A stretch of DNA of 64,000 nucleotides from Sitta carolinensis (lineage: Eukaryota; Chordata; Aves; Passeriformes; Sittidae). Each line of letters starts with the position of its first letter. The stretch's first letter is position 1. Both the position numbers and the translations under genes were made by a program. The stretch covers positions 21,074,370-21,138,369 of the forward strand of contig JAVUNC010000006.1 of assembly GCA_032173965.1 (NCBI GenBank), given 5' to 3'. The notes beneath the pieces are model-generated. The model searched no databases. It had not been told where the DNA came from and worked only from the letters and a program-made list of their open reading frames with translations. Positions 31,995 through 43,910 of this stretch are shown here, in pieces.

Positions 31995-32388
31995 AGATAC
32001 TCCCACAAATAAAAAGCCCACAGATAAAAACAGTTTACACCTTTATTTTTGCTTTATAAAATGTTTGATTATGTTCGGTATTTGATGCCTTCTTGCAAAC
32101 GCTTGAGCTTGGGTATTTTATCTCCCATTTTCCTTCTTACATATACCTGTTTCACTTACCCCTTGCAATGAGATGGAAAGAAACAAAAAATTAAGGAAAA
32201 AAAAGAAAAAAAACACAAAAAAAAGGGAAAAAGGAAAGAAATGAGAAATGGGAAAAGGAAGTAAAGTCTGCACAGGAAATGATAACCCAAACACAAATCC
32301 TGTCTCTGCATACTTGCTGCTTGACAGAGTTAAATCCATGTATATTTAACACCCTATACCTAATATGCCAATATTAAAAACAAGTTTG

Positions 32389-32474
32389 AAAAAATTACCA
32401 TTTGGCGACGAACCCATCCTGAAAAAAAAAAAAAAAAAAGTTTTAAAAAAATTACCATTTGACGACGAGCCCAC
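32389..32474. repeat. 57-bp tandem duplication with poly(A) spacer
   Basis: AAAATTACCATTTGGCGACGA and AAAATTACCATTTGACGACGA recur 57 bp apart, separated by an 18-base A run. Because 57 is a multiple of three, the frame stays open, but nothing indicates coding. Confidence 0.7.
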
Positions 32475-32654
32475 ATTCACCAGAGCCCAAAGCGGCGCTT
32501 CCCCCCCCGCCCCCCAAACCATCCCCCCGTGCCATTACCCGCAGCCCGCTAGAGGGTGGATTCCTCCAGCGGGAGCTCCGCGGGCAGGCGATCCGGAGCG
32601 GGGCGCGTGTTTTCCAGCATTCCCTGGGCAGGGGGAGCGCCCAGCATTCCCGGG

Positions 32655-32768
32655 GGAGTGGGGAGGGAGGAGGAGGAAGGGGGAAGGGAGGGAAGGGAAG
32701 GGAAGGGAAGGGAAGGGAAGGGAAGGAGGGAAGGGAGGGAAGGGAAGGGAAGGGAAGGGAAGGGAGGG
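32655..32768. repeat. Purine-rich simple repeat (GGGAA)n
   Basis: About 110 bp of G and A on the plus strand, mostly tandem GGGAA with GGAGG interruptions, inside the SAMD4A CpG island. Such tracts can form triplex or G-rich structures; open frames across it are artefacts of composition. Confidence 0.85.
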
Positions 32769-32858
32769 GCACACACGGAGGGGACACACGGGGGACGCGC
32801 GTTCCCCCCTCGGGCTCCCCCCGCTCCGGCGCGCGGCTCGGCCCCGCCCACCCTGCCA

Positions 32859-32879
32859 TGACGTCACCCGTATGCAAAT
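32859..32879 (+). promoter_or_regulatory. SAMD4A: CRE plus octamer pair
   Basis: TGACGTCA (32859-32866), the full palindromic cAMP response element, lies five bases from ATGCAAAT (32872-32879), the POU-factor octamer, in a promoter position. Motif match only. Confidence 0.65.
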
Positions 32880-33101
32880 GAGCGGCATGGGGGAGCGAGG
32901 GCCCGGCGCGCGGCCGGGCTCAGTCTCGCGCCGCGGAGCGCGCGCGCGCCCCCCCCCTTCCCCTCAGTCCCTTTTTTCCCTTTTCCCGCCTCCTTCCCTC
33001 ATTTTTTATCCCCCCCCTCCCCCCTTTCATCCCGTGGACATGGCACGGCCACCTTAAAGCGCCGCGCCGCCCCCTCCTCCCCGATCGCCGGTATGAGTCA
33101 G

Positions 33102-33753
33102 GTGAGTGTGTTGTTATACCGAGTGTGTGTGCGGGGGAGAACTTTTGGGGGGGGGGGGAACTGTGCTGCAGTGAGGGGAGGGGGGGGGGTGCTGGTGCTT
33201 CCCACCCCATCCCAAATGGCGCTGCTGGATATGGGGGGATCGCAGTGACGGTGTGGGAATGCGCGTTGGATGAGGAGTGGGAGGAAGGCAGCTGGCTGAG
33301 TGCGAGCCTTCCTCTCCATCCTACTCCTCCTCCTCGTCCTCCTGCAGCCCCCTGACGCCCCCTCCTCTCTCTGTTCCAGGTGTGAAGCCCCTGCCGGGAG
33401 GAGGTCGTTCCCCTCGCTGGCTGCAGCCCTGACGCTGGGATTTTCCTTTTTTTGGCTTTTTTTTTTTTTTTTTTTTTTCGGCCCCACCACCTCCCTCCTT
33501 CCCTCCCTCGCTCCCTCCCTCCAGGAATCCAGCGCTGCACCGAAGCCAGAAGAGAGGGAGCAAAACCCAGCCCAGGCCGAGAGCTGCGTCCACAAACCAA
33601 ACCCGCCCTTCGCGTCGCAGAGGAGATTTTTTTTTCCCTTTTTTAATCTATTATTATTATTATTTTTATTTTTAATACCCCTGACCCGAGCACGGTGGCG
33701 GCAGCGGCGCCGGGGCAGGGAGGCTGTCCCGGTTATTTATTCTCTCCCCGCAG
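33102..33753 (+). other. SAMD4A: SAMD4A leader region with splice-site candidates
   Basis: The donor CAG|GTGAGT at 33101/33102 could pair with CTGTTCCAG|GTGTGAAG at 33379/33380 or with CTCCCCGCAG|AGCTG at 33753/33754. A 22-base T run (33457-33478) and ATT repeats (33651-33666) lie between. Which parts are leader exon and which are intron cannot be settled from sequence. Confidence 0.55.
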
Positions 33754-33773
33754 AGCTGTCCCTCCGGCTCACC

Positions 33774-33969
33774 ATGATGTTCCGAGACCAGGTTGGCGTG
33801 CTGGCCGGGTGGTTCAAGGGCTGGAACGAGTGCGAGCAGACTGTTGCGCTGCTCTCCCTGCTCAAACGCGTCAGCCGGACCCAGGCTCGCTTCCTCCAGC
33901 TCTGCCTCGAGCATTCCCTGGCAGACTGCACCGAGCTCCACATCCTCGAAGGGGAGGCCAACAACCCCG
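33774..33969 (+). CDS. SAMD4A: SAMD4A (Smaug1) first coding exon
   Basis: Encodes [18 protein letters not shown] onward, 65 residues plus one base of a Gly codon (G|G), ending at donor GTGAGT. It matches the N-terminus of vertebrate SAMD4A with few changes, for example [21 protein letters not shown]4A is a cytoplasmic RNA-binding translational repressor of about 720 residues; its SAM domain binds hairpin recognition elements, and this N-terminal Smaug-similarity region is linked to self-association. Only this exon is present: the next (expected IINQWQQES) and the SAM domain exons lie beyond the right edge. The start is the first of two adjacent ATGs, in context CTCACC, as in other vertebrates. 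Confidence 0.98.
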
Positions 33970-36900
33970 GTGAGTGCTGGCGTTTGCTGCGACCCTTCTC
34001 GGGCGGTCGGAATTTAAAAAAAAAAAAAATACACCCAAGAAACGGGTGCGGTTTGGGAGCTGGGGGTTCCCCCAGCTCGCTTGCAGGAGCTGCTTCTCTG
34101 CTCACGTTTTATTTTCCAAACGGGGTTTGGCTTATTTCAGTTTGGTTTTTCACAGCAAACTACTCCGCTCCATGGCGTGGTGTAACTACGGTAGCATGAA
34201 TGATTGGTGGGTTTTTTTTTCCTTTCCCCCCGTGCCCCCCTTCCTCCTTCCATGCAGTTTCCTGTGAAATAAGTAAGTCAGGTCACGTAGAGTCTGGATT
34301 TTCTAGGCTTCTTTTGGGCAACGTGGCTCGTTTTGCTCTCTGCAACATGCAGAAGCAGCCCATCGCTACCTCAGACGAACTGTTATTGTATAAAGGTCTG
34401 GGCAACTGGGTTATCCTATTTTTTTTTTTTTGTTGTTGTTTTTCCTGTTAAATGTGGCAATTCCTATTTCATCATTCAGATCCTGTTTGGACGCATTTTT
34501 TTCCTGCAGCTCTGAATACCCCTTGTGTTTCAGCAGAGCTCTAAGAAAATATGAGTGGACTGATTCATGTTACTCAGAGTGCAGGGTGCAGGACAGAAAA
34601 TGTGCGTGGCTACCGAAAGTGTATTTTTCTTTTATTTATTTGCCATTGCAAGTTGCTCAACTCCTTCAAAGTAAATGGGAGTTGGAGCAGGCTGGGAATG
34701 GCACAAGCGCCGTGCGAATTGCACCGTGTGTTCCCGTACTTATTTGTGGGGGGTGTGTTACAGACGTGTGTGTTCCTAAGTGTGGATGTACATAGGGATG
34801 CAAGTTGCTTAGAGAGTTTTTGTAATGCAGAGCGTCAGTAGGAAAGGCAAAATGTCATCTAGTTGCACAGTTCTGTTTCTCCAACACCGCTCTCTCTCGA
34901 AAAAAAAAAAAAATCCCGCAACCTATAAAAAAGCAAACCAAAATCCGAGGGGACTGGAAGCTCTTGGGTTTTGGGCTGTGCGTGGCAGGGCAGTGCCGGG
35001 GAACGTTCAGTGCTGGGTGGAAATCTTTCGGCCGGATCCCGAACAGAGCCCCCGGTGTGGACGGGGCGGGAGGAATGCAGGGTCCTTCTCCAGCTGTTCC
35101 CTATTAGAGCACCGAGCCGGCAGGATTTGGCAGCTGCCTGTGCTGCCATTTGATGACAAGGTCCAGCGCAGCGCCGTGTTCCACCGAGGACGGATTTAAG
35201 TCCTTCTGCAGGAAACCAAGCCTTGGAGCTGCTCCGGCGCAAAGGGATCGGGGCTGGCTACAGGGGAGCCAGGCTGGAATTGGCCGTTCCCTTATATAGC
35301 TCGCAGGAATGAGAGGGAGGAATGCTGCCGAGTGCGTCTGGGCGCAATACTGCTGCTTTTATAAACAGCTGAAGGGATGATGAACCTCATCCATCCCTTT
35401 GGGTGGGGAGGCCCCCGGGGGGGCCGGGAGGGAACACATTCTCCAAACTCAGCTGCTCCTGGATAAATCTGCAGCTTCCCTTGCCAGCTTCAGCAGAGGT
35501 TTGTTGCGATTCCCTCTGGTGTGAGCAATATATTTTTAATTTTTTTTTAATCAGCTTTTCATTCCGGCTGTGGGTTTGGCGGTAGCCGTGTCCCTCGGTT
35601 GGCCAGGGAATTGGAGGGAATTGATTTGCCTCCTGCCATTAGCAAAGGAGAATTGAGAAGGAAAACAGGGCTCTGAAGTGGTCCTGGACACGGAGTCCTG
35701 TAGGGCTGCCTGTGTGGTGGCATTTTCTCGGTGTAAGCCCGGGTGCAGGCTGGGGGCTGGGCCCTTCCCATCTCCACTCGTGCGAGCAATCCCTGCCTGC
35801 CCTGTAATCCCGTTGACCTTGCTTGGCGCGAGGATTTCTCCTGCGTGCAGAGCTTGGCATCCAGCCTCCTGCCTGGCCCTTGCTGCGTTGGTGGAGCTGC
35901 CTGAGCTCTCCCTGGCGTGCCTTCCAGAAATGATCTCTTCCTCCGGGGCATTTGTAACTCGGATGCCAAAACCTGGATTCACTAAGTTCCTCTTTCTCAC
36001 CAAGCACCCCACTGCATGGCTTTCCCATGGGATGGACTTATCCATTCATCCTGCTGCAGGACACGCACTCTTCCAGGCAATCCTGTTGCAGTGCAGGGAA
36101 GGTTAGCTGAGATTTGTAACCAGGCTCGGTTAGGAAATGGCTTTTAGTCTCCCTGTTAGTGCTGCCTTCCTAAACCCACCTGTATTCCTTAAATCACTCC
36201 TGTTCCATGCCTGTTTGGCCGCCTGGCACTTGTCGCTTGCCTGGCAGTGGAATCACACCAAGTTGTCGTCATCAAACCTTGCCTTACTTGTTACTCTTTG
36301 AATCCTGGTGTTTGCATTACTGATTTGGGCTTGATTCCTTCCTGGGCTGGGGCCTAAGGTTGCTCCTGGTACATTTTCCTGGTGTTTTTTGACTTGGAAA
36401 TAGTGGCTCCCTGCTTGTAGGTGCCCCACTGGTGTCCCTGGTGGGGGCTGTAAGGCAGGGAGGGGATGTTCCCTTTCCATGAAATCCACTGTCTGGGAAG
36501 GGGTGTCACCAGCTGAGTGTAATGTGCTGAGCTAATATACTGGAGCAGGTGTTGGAATTACTCTGAGTCTTTTTGAGAATTGAGTTGTTTCCTATGTTCA
36601 GGATCTGTTGCTTGTCCCAACCCTGTGGAGAGGTGGGAAAACTGAAATGTTACCCTAGGTGATGGTCCTTAGGAGGACAGTGAGCACTGTCCTTGGAAAT
36701 ATCACCACCACTACCAGCAGAGATCAGGAGGGATCCCAAAGGGAGACCAGAGCTCAGAGATTCTCTCTGGCTGGTGGTGCTGGGCTCAGAGCCTTCAGGT
36801 GAGTGGACCTGGTGTGCAGGAAAATCCATTTCAGCGAAGGTGTCCAGGTTGTTTCTTGCCTGGTGGACTCAAGATGAGAGGTCTGATGAATGGCAGATGT

Positions 36901-37530
36901 GGTGGAGAAACTCAGGGAAGAAAAATAACTCTTTTTAACTAGTTAATTGCCACAGAGAAGCAAGTATATTTAGTTTAAAGGAGTTCTATCTTGGTTTTTT
37001 TTCCAAGTGTGAGGGTGTTTTCATAATGACAGCCAAGCCATCCACATCAGTACTGCAAATCCAAAGTACAGCTGTCTGTGACCCTCAGAAAGCACTGAGG
37101 ATCCTCCTGATTCCATGGTTCCCTGGATCCCTGCCTAAGCCTGGAGGGGTGGATGTCACCTTGTTGCCAACCTCAGATGTCTTGCAGGAAGCTGTGCTGG
37201 TGTCTGGGGCCACAGTGGAGGTGTGGGGGCTGCACGACCACCCACAGTCCATTGCTTGGTTTTAAAGGGAAAATAGGAGTGGGAAGCAGACATGGAAGGA
37301 CATCTATACATTCCTCATTAGGTGAAATGTACAGCTTGGGATTTTCCTACACAGTGGCTTCACTGAGCTTTAATGGTTTAAACCGGTGAAGAGTGTGGGT
37401 TGTTGCTGATTCAATTTGAGTGTGAATGGCTTGGCCTGCTGAGAAGGAGAAGAATATGGAAACTATATTATCCCTGCACAGAAATAGACATTTCAGGTAT
37501 TGCATAGCACTATTTAAAAGCCTGCTATAA

Positions 37531-37555
37531 CTTCCTTCCTTCCTTCCTTCCTTCC
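37531..37555. repeat. (TTCC)n microsatellite
   Basis: Six tandem CTTC/TTCC units in SAMD4A intron 1. Confidence 0.95.
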
Positions 37556-38178
37556 AACCTGGCCTTGCTGGGCAACTTCAGCCCCAGCTGCTTGGAGCTG
37601 TCAGGACTCAGCGACCTCCTCTAAGCTACCAGTAAAGGTCAGGCAGGAGTGGGGCGAGCCCTGTGCTGGGAATGGGACCTGTGCTCCTCCTGGAGCACCC
37701 AGGGCTGCTGGGTATGGCTGCTCTGTGGGCTGCAGACACACTGAGGAGATGTGGGGGCTTTCCATGGAACGTGGTTCATAGGCTTTGAGCACTGAGTGCA
37801 GCACGTGCTTCTGCTTTCATCTGCTCCAGCATCCCTCTGTGGTTTGTAACCAAAGCAGTCCACAGCCCACCCCACCAGCCCCGGCTTCCTCATTCCTGCA
37901 AGGTTGACAGAAGTGCCCAAAGACTCCTGTAGGTCCTCCAGGTGTCCAAACACCCACGTACACTGATGGAAGCAGTGACAGCTTTAAGCTCTTGTCCTTA
38001 AAGGACAACAAGCTTTATCTGGCCTGTGCGCTGGACATTCACTGCTCCGTATGTTAGGGCCAAAATCTTTATTTCATTTCAGCAGGCTATCAGGTATCAC
38101 AAGGGGAGCATCAGGGTGGCCTAGATTCCTCATCCTGGGAAGGACTGGCCGAAGGAAGAATCAAGGGTTGCAGGGAGC

Positions 38179-38312
38179 TGTAATGTCTTTTAATAGACCA
38201 AGTGATGCAGCTGGAAAAAATGGCCTGAAGGTGCACCAGCTCAAAGGAAGGCTTGTGTGGTTGTGGTTTTTTTTTCCCAACTGTACCAGCTGGTCTATTA
38301 AAAGGTATTACA
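38179..38312. repeat. Fold-back element with ~22-bp inverted ends
   Basis: TGTAATGTCTTTTAATAGAC (from 38179) is the near-complement of GTCTATTAAAAGGTATTACA (to 38312); about 20 of 22 bases pair across a 90-bp spacer. Motifs like GGTCTATTAAAAGGTATTAC occur in an old amniote interspersed repeat as I remember it, so this may be a relic foldback copy. Confidence 0.55.
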
Positions 38313-38834
38313 TATTCCTGCAGACCTTGCTGCTTATATCCTTAGCTCCCTGTGGCTCCAGCCCAGCATCTATTGCTGCCACCCCAGCCACAGACAGTCT
38401 CCCAGCCCATCAGGAAGCTGCTACCCTGCACTGTGTAAATTCTGTAGTTCCTCCCCAGTGGCCCCCACTGATGGCACATCATCCCAGTGTCCAGTTTGAA
38501 GGTGTTTCTCATTTTTAAAAATTTTTCTTGGCTTGAATTTGCATGGCATTGCTGAGCTCTGGTTTAAACGTCCTTGGTGTGTGTGAGGGCATTGCTGGGC
38601 TGTCACACAGTGGGACTGAAGGAGCCCAGGAGCAGGATGGGGTGAGGAGCTTAGCCTGTGCTTACTGGAAGTGATAGGGAATTCTAAGTGCAGGGCTGGA
38701 CACTGGCATTGTGTGGTCATTGCACACACTTGTCTCTGCCTGGAGAGGGATGTGAGCAGCCCTGCCAACTCTGCTCATCAAAAATTAGGAGCTGGGACTC
38801 CGAACTGGAGAGATGACAAAATTGCAGAAGGGAC

Positions 38835-38985
38835 TCACAGAAGGGTTGGAAGGAACCTGAAAGATCATATTGTTCAAACCCCTCAGACAGAGGCAACTTC
38901 CACCAGACCAGTCTGTTCATCCAGCCTGGCCTTGAACACTTCAGGGATGGGACAGCCCCCACTTCTCTGGGTCACCTGGGCAAAC
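38835..38985 (-). repeat. CR1 LINE fragment
   Basis: GGTTGGAAGGAACCTGAAAG, CCAGCCTGGCCTTGAACACT, TTCAGGGATGGGACAGCCCC: antisense CR1. Confidence 0.85.
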
Positions 38986-41900
38986 CTCACATCTGCTGAG
39001 CTGTTAGACACTTGCTTTTAACCTGCCTGCTGTTGCTTGACCTGCTGCCACACATCTTTCCCAAGTTTTGTTTGCAAACTTGAGGGCTAAAAGCTATCAG
39101 TGCTGGGATTTTTGGAAAACACCAAGAGGAGGGGTACAGAAGTACGGAGTGGTGTTAGCCAGGGGCTTTGAGCCAGAACACACCCAGTGTTCTCTTATGA
39201 CTCAAAGCTATTTTTATTTTTAGGGATGCCTTCCAGAGTGGCTATGGGAAGCACTGCAGGCTGGAGGAAGGTCTGTGGTGTGGCATTACAAAGGTTTCTC
39301 TTTGCTGTCCCACTCACCCCAGTGCTGGGACATACAGGAGACTTCTGGGCTTGCACTTTGCTCTTCTGTATTTTCTCCTATTTGCTTAAAAACTGCTTCC
39401 TTCCCTTGTCGTTCCTGGCATGTGTCCCTTACAGGGAGAGGAGTGAGGACATACTCCCGTGCTTGCTCCCAGAATTTTGGCAGCATGAATGACAAGGCCT
39501 CCTCCACTGGCAGAGCTAATGAGGGCCAGGTCTTTTGGATGGAGGGTGGCAGAACTTGCCAGGGTAGTAATTTTTAGGTAATAATGCTTAAAATGTGAAG
39601 AAAAAGTTAAGTAATGATAACAGCCTGCTTTGCTGCCTGGAGCATGGTGTGGTTTGGTGCAAGAGGTTTGCTCATGGGTGGGCTGCTTTCTCCCAGAGAC
39701 CTTTCCATACTTTGCAGTGTCCTTTTAACCATGTTCTCAGGTAGTTCATGGCTCAGTGAGGGGCCTGATGCCAGGGTTAATTTCCCCACTGACTTCAGTT
39801 GGGAAAAATCCCGCTGTTGAAGTGCATGTGAAAGATGCAGGGAAGCATTTCATGCATCATCACACACCTGAGCTGGAATTGTCTGACTGGACCAGCTTGT
39901 TCCTTGATTCCTTCTCTGTAGGTGTCTTGTATTTGTGCTTGGAAAAGCAGCGGAGCTGGAGTTCTCCTACCAGAATGGGTGCAGGGAGGATGTTGGTGAA
40001 GGAGAGGAAGCACACAAAACATCACTGTCAGGATATAGATTGATGGGAGAGGTCGAGGACAGCTTTAGATCAAGAGCTGAATAGGAACCAGCTGTAGAGC
40101 CATCAATTAAAATAATCTAGTTTGTGAATACACTTATCTGCAAACGAGATTAAATGGATGAGTGGGGAAAGCGCTCTGCTCGTGGCTTGGGCTGCTGCCG
40201 TGGATGATCCCCTGCACAGTTGCATCCTTTGGCGTGCTAGTCCTCAAAATCTGAGCAAAGCTGCATGCCCATTTCGCCAATTAGATATTTGCAATTAGGC
40301 CAGTTGCTTTTAAAGTAGCTGGTGCTCCAGTGAGCCGAGTTTTCCTGCAGAGTTTCCCTGAAGCAGTTGAAGGTTGCGGATCATGGTGCAACTCGCCATC
40401 TCCCTACGATTTCTCAAGCCTTGCCCTTTCTTTTTCTCATGTTCCATCAAAAAACCCACCTTGGTTTCATTTGTGGCCCATGGAAGCCACTTTTCACTGA
40501 GCCGGGAGTTGTGTTTGCAGAGTAACTGAAATAGTAATTAGTGTGAACGCCGGCTTTATTTTAGGATGCATCCGTCAGTGCTTTAGCGCTCCAGCGTCAA
40601 GCTCGTGTCTGGTGTTACCCCAGATAACTGCTGGGAGAAAGAGCCCCCTGGCACTGCCACTGCACCCCAGCCCCGGGGCTGGAGTCATCAGAGAGGGGAG
40701 AAGCTGCTGTAGTGCAGTGCTGTGTTTGGGGGCTCCTACCTGATAGCCCCAGGCTCCTCCTCACTTCTTGTCCGGTGCCAGCTGAGTGCAGGAGCCCACA
40801 CAAAGCACAGGTCGTTGTGTTTGAAGCCCTTTTTTGTCTGCAGAAATGCCCCGAGGGTGGTGGGATGAGCCCTCACGTGAATTGTGTGTTTGTGTAAATC
40901 TACCTCCGAGTGTGCATGTGCCCTTTGTATTTCCTGTTTGCATCGAATAAACAAGACCATTGCTATTTTACGAACTCTCGGTTACGTAAGAGCTGCTGAG
41001 GGATCTAAAAGAGGCTGCAGGTCTGATGCAAGGGTCCCCAGGCTTGCATGTTCATCCCTTTTCCCTTAAAAAAATGTTGTGTTTATCTTTCCAGTGCTCT
41101 GGTCCTAAGAAGAGATGCAGAGATGTGCAGAGGTCATTGCTGAGTGCAAGTTTGGCAGTGGCAAACAGCCAAGCCAATGGCTTTCCATCTTGGCCCAGAA
41201 ATTACAAATAAAGTAGAGGCTGGAGTGAGCAGATCTGTTCCTGACTTCCTCTTCCGCAACAGATGCATTAAGTGGAAGGGCAGGATCTCATCAAAACAAG
41301 GTTGGGGTTCTCTCTTGGAGAAGGTGTGCTTTGGAAAGGGTTTTGTGGGCAGAGGGAGTTGTGTTTCTGGCACAGGGGCGTTGCAAGCTGGATTTTCTCT
41401 GATGGAGCAGATTGTGGGATGGTCTCATCCACAGCATGACAGCCTGCAGCTTGGTTTGCTCTAGGTACTGAGCAGAAAATGAGCCTGCTCAGGGTGAGTG
41501 GGCCAGCTCCAGAGACAGAAACCCAGTTTGTTTTGTACCTGGCAGGAGCTGGCTGTGTGAGGCAGGTGCACGGGCTTCTCCTGGCTCTCCATGCAGGAGA
41601 CAAACACCTCTGGCTAAAGCAGGAGGAGCTGTGAGTGCAGGATTTACCAGCCCAGGCTTCCCCAGCTGATGCACAGTGTGGGGTTTGATTGATGTGTTTG
41701 CACACAGTGACTCCCCAGCATGGCTGTGTCCAGGGGCTTGGTGAAGGTGTCTGGATTTTAGCTTGGTTTCTCTGATGGGCTCTGTGCAGGTGTGTGGTGC
41801 AGCACCCCAGCTGAGGCTTCCTGGGCTCAGCACTCCTGTCTGGAGTTTGCTGATGCTGCCTGTGAATTTCTGCTCTCTGAGTTGAACCCAGGGTGTAAAC

Positions 41901-42615
41901 CATGTATTTCTCTACCATCATTAACCCTGGCTGCTGCCCTTGGCAGATTACTAAGAGCAGTTGCAGTGCTCGAGCTGCAGTGCAAACATTTTCTTGTATT
42001 CTGTCAGAATAATCCACAGGGCAGAGAAAGGAGCTACCGCAAACTCAGGGTCATTTTGTGTTGTGCACAAGGGACTGTCCAAGATGGAAAACACAGATGG
42101 ATGATACTGATGGCTCTGTTGCACCAAGGGCTGAGCCAGCTCCTGCCACAACCCCTGCAAGCCTTCCCTGTTACTTGCAGGAGCTGGATGTGGCCCAACT
42201 TGTTGAGCTGTCATGCCTGGAGATGTTATTTTACTTAAAATAATGTTAATATTGTGACTGTTGTCTGCAGGATTCAGCAGCTCTGCTCCACTCTTTGCTC
42301 TCAAGCAAGGCTGCCCTGCTTTAGAAGCATGGGTTGCTTCAAAAAGCTTCTCTTCTGTTACTGATCATCACAAATAATTAATTCCAGATTGCCTCTTTTT
42401 TAATACAATTTGTTTCGGGCAAGCCACAAACCTGCCTTTCTTTTAACCAGTTAGTTCTCCTGATCTTTGGCTGTGCTGTTGCCTGATGGGGAATGGGCAT
42501 GTGTTGTGTTTGGAGTTTTTAATTGTTGTTATAAGAAGAAATTGAGTGGGTGGATAAAACAGGGTTTAACTAGGTTTAGCCGGAAGCATCTTGAAACCCA
42601 CTTTCTATGCTGCTG

Positions 42616-42616
<1 letters not shown>

Positions 42617-42647
<31 letters not shown>
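42617..42647. repeat. Poly(T) tract, 31 bases
   Basis: An uninterrupted run of 31 T. It is not attached to a recognisable retrotransposon end. Confidence 0.95.
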
Positions 42648-43536
42648 CGCCCTGTGTTTTTAACCCTGAACATCACAGATCAGTTCTTGTCATTGGGTTT
42701 TTCATGTTGTCCCCTTTTCTCTGTCTCACATCAATGATGGGAATTGAAGAAGGAAAAAATTGGGGAGAGAAATAAGGAGGGAAAACCCCACAACATTTTT
42801 GTGGTGAAACTTGGCTAATCTGACATATACAAACAGAAAATGGTGTTTCTGCAGCAGTTGCAGTCTATGTCCATGCATTTTCCTGCATTTCAGTTTTCCT
42901 GTTGGGATATTCCTCTTATTTCTCATGCAGCAAACATCAGTGTGATTTTTCTTCTTTTTCTGACTGTTCCCCAGTGTGCTCAAGTTGCCACAGGGTCAGC
43001 TTCATTCTGGGTAGGGTTTTTTTTAAATCTTGCAGTTGCAAAGAAGTGGATTATTAAAAAAAATGCAAAGTCCCCTGGCTGTTTCCCTCCAGATAATGCA
43101 AACATAGATGAAATGTTGAGTTATAACTACCTGAGTGACCTTTTAAGATAAGAATTGTTATTGACTGGTAGTATTATGTTAAACTGATAAGAATTCTTTT
43201 TAGAAGAGGAGGAAAAAAAGACCAACAAAACCCTTCAGTAACCATAACAACTTACTCTGCTGCACAGGGACAGCACACAGCTCCTTCCTGACACTGCTGC
43301 TGGGGGCTTGAGGGTGGAACCACAGGGATCCCATCCAGCAGCCCCTTGGGGAAACCTCCCCAGAGCTCCAGGCTGTGCTGTGAGGGATGCCTGAGGTCAC
43401 TTGGCTGCTCCTGCTGCTCTCAGCTCTCTCATTTTCATCATCTGTAGGGAATTTTAGCTGGACATTTGTGCTGAGGCTCAGTCTGGTGCTGGGGGTTTGG
43501 CTGCAGTGGGAGGGAGGGATGCAAGGGTGCTGGGAT

Positions 43537-43910
43537 CACAGACTTCCAGAATGATTTGGGTTGGAAGGGACCTTAAAGCTCACCTGGTTCCATGCGCTGG
43601 CATGGGCAGGGACACCTTCCACCATCCCAGGCTGCTCCAAGCTCTGTCCAGCCTGGTCTGGGACACTTCCAAGGATCCAGGGGCAGCCACAGCTTCTCTG
43701 GGCACCCTGTGCCAGGGCTCACCGCCCTCACAGCCAGGAATTCCTTCTCAATATCCCAACTAACCCTGCCCTCAGGCAGTGGGAAGCCATTGCCCCTTGT
43801 TCTGTCACTTCATCCCTTGTCCAGAGCCCCCCTCCAGCTCTCTGATAACTCCTCTGGGCACTGGAGGGGGCTCTGAGGTCTCCCTGGAGCCTTCACTTCT
43901 CCAGGCTGTA
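43537..43910 (-). repeat. CR1 LINE fragment
   Basis: ATCACAGACTTCCAGAATG, GGTTGGAAGGGACCTTAAAG, GGGGCAGCCACAGCTTCTCT, CACTTCTCCAGGCTG: a long antisense CR1 3' region. Confidence 0.88.

Larger units (their letters stand above)
32500..33110 (+). promoter_or_regulatory. SAMD4A: CpG island / SAMD4A promoter
   Basis: A GC- and CpG-rich region upstream of the SAMD4A coding start. It includes a consensus CRE at 32859-32866, an octamer at 32872-32879 and no TATA box. Transcription plausibly starts near 32925, by an Inr-like CTCAGTC; that point is a guess. A first leader exon may end at 33101 (GAGTCAG|GTGAGT). Confidence 0.75.

Noticed and set aside
32365..33057. 230-codon plus-strand frame and matching minus-strand frames in the SAMD4A CpG island
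   Set aside because: Stop-poor because of GC and purine-rich simple repeats; open on both strands, with low-complexity EGKGREGKG content.
33300..33773. In-frame extension of SAMD4A upstream of MMFRDQ
   Set aside because: The extension crosses a poly(T) run and an acceptor site. The Met at 33774 matches the known vertebrate N-terminus.
41268..42017. 249-codon minus-strand frame
   Set aside because: No recognisable domain, a composition typical of translated intron DNA, and other frames open across the same interval; chance is likely in 64 kb.
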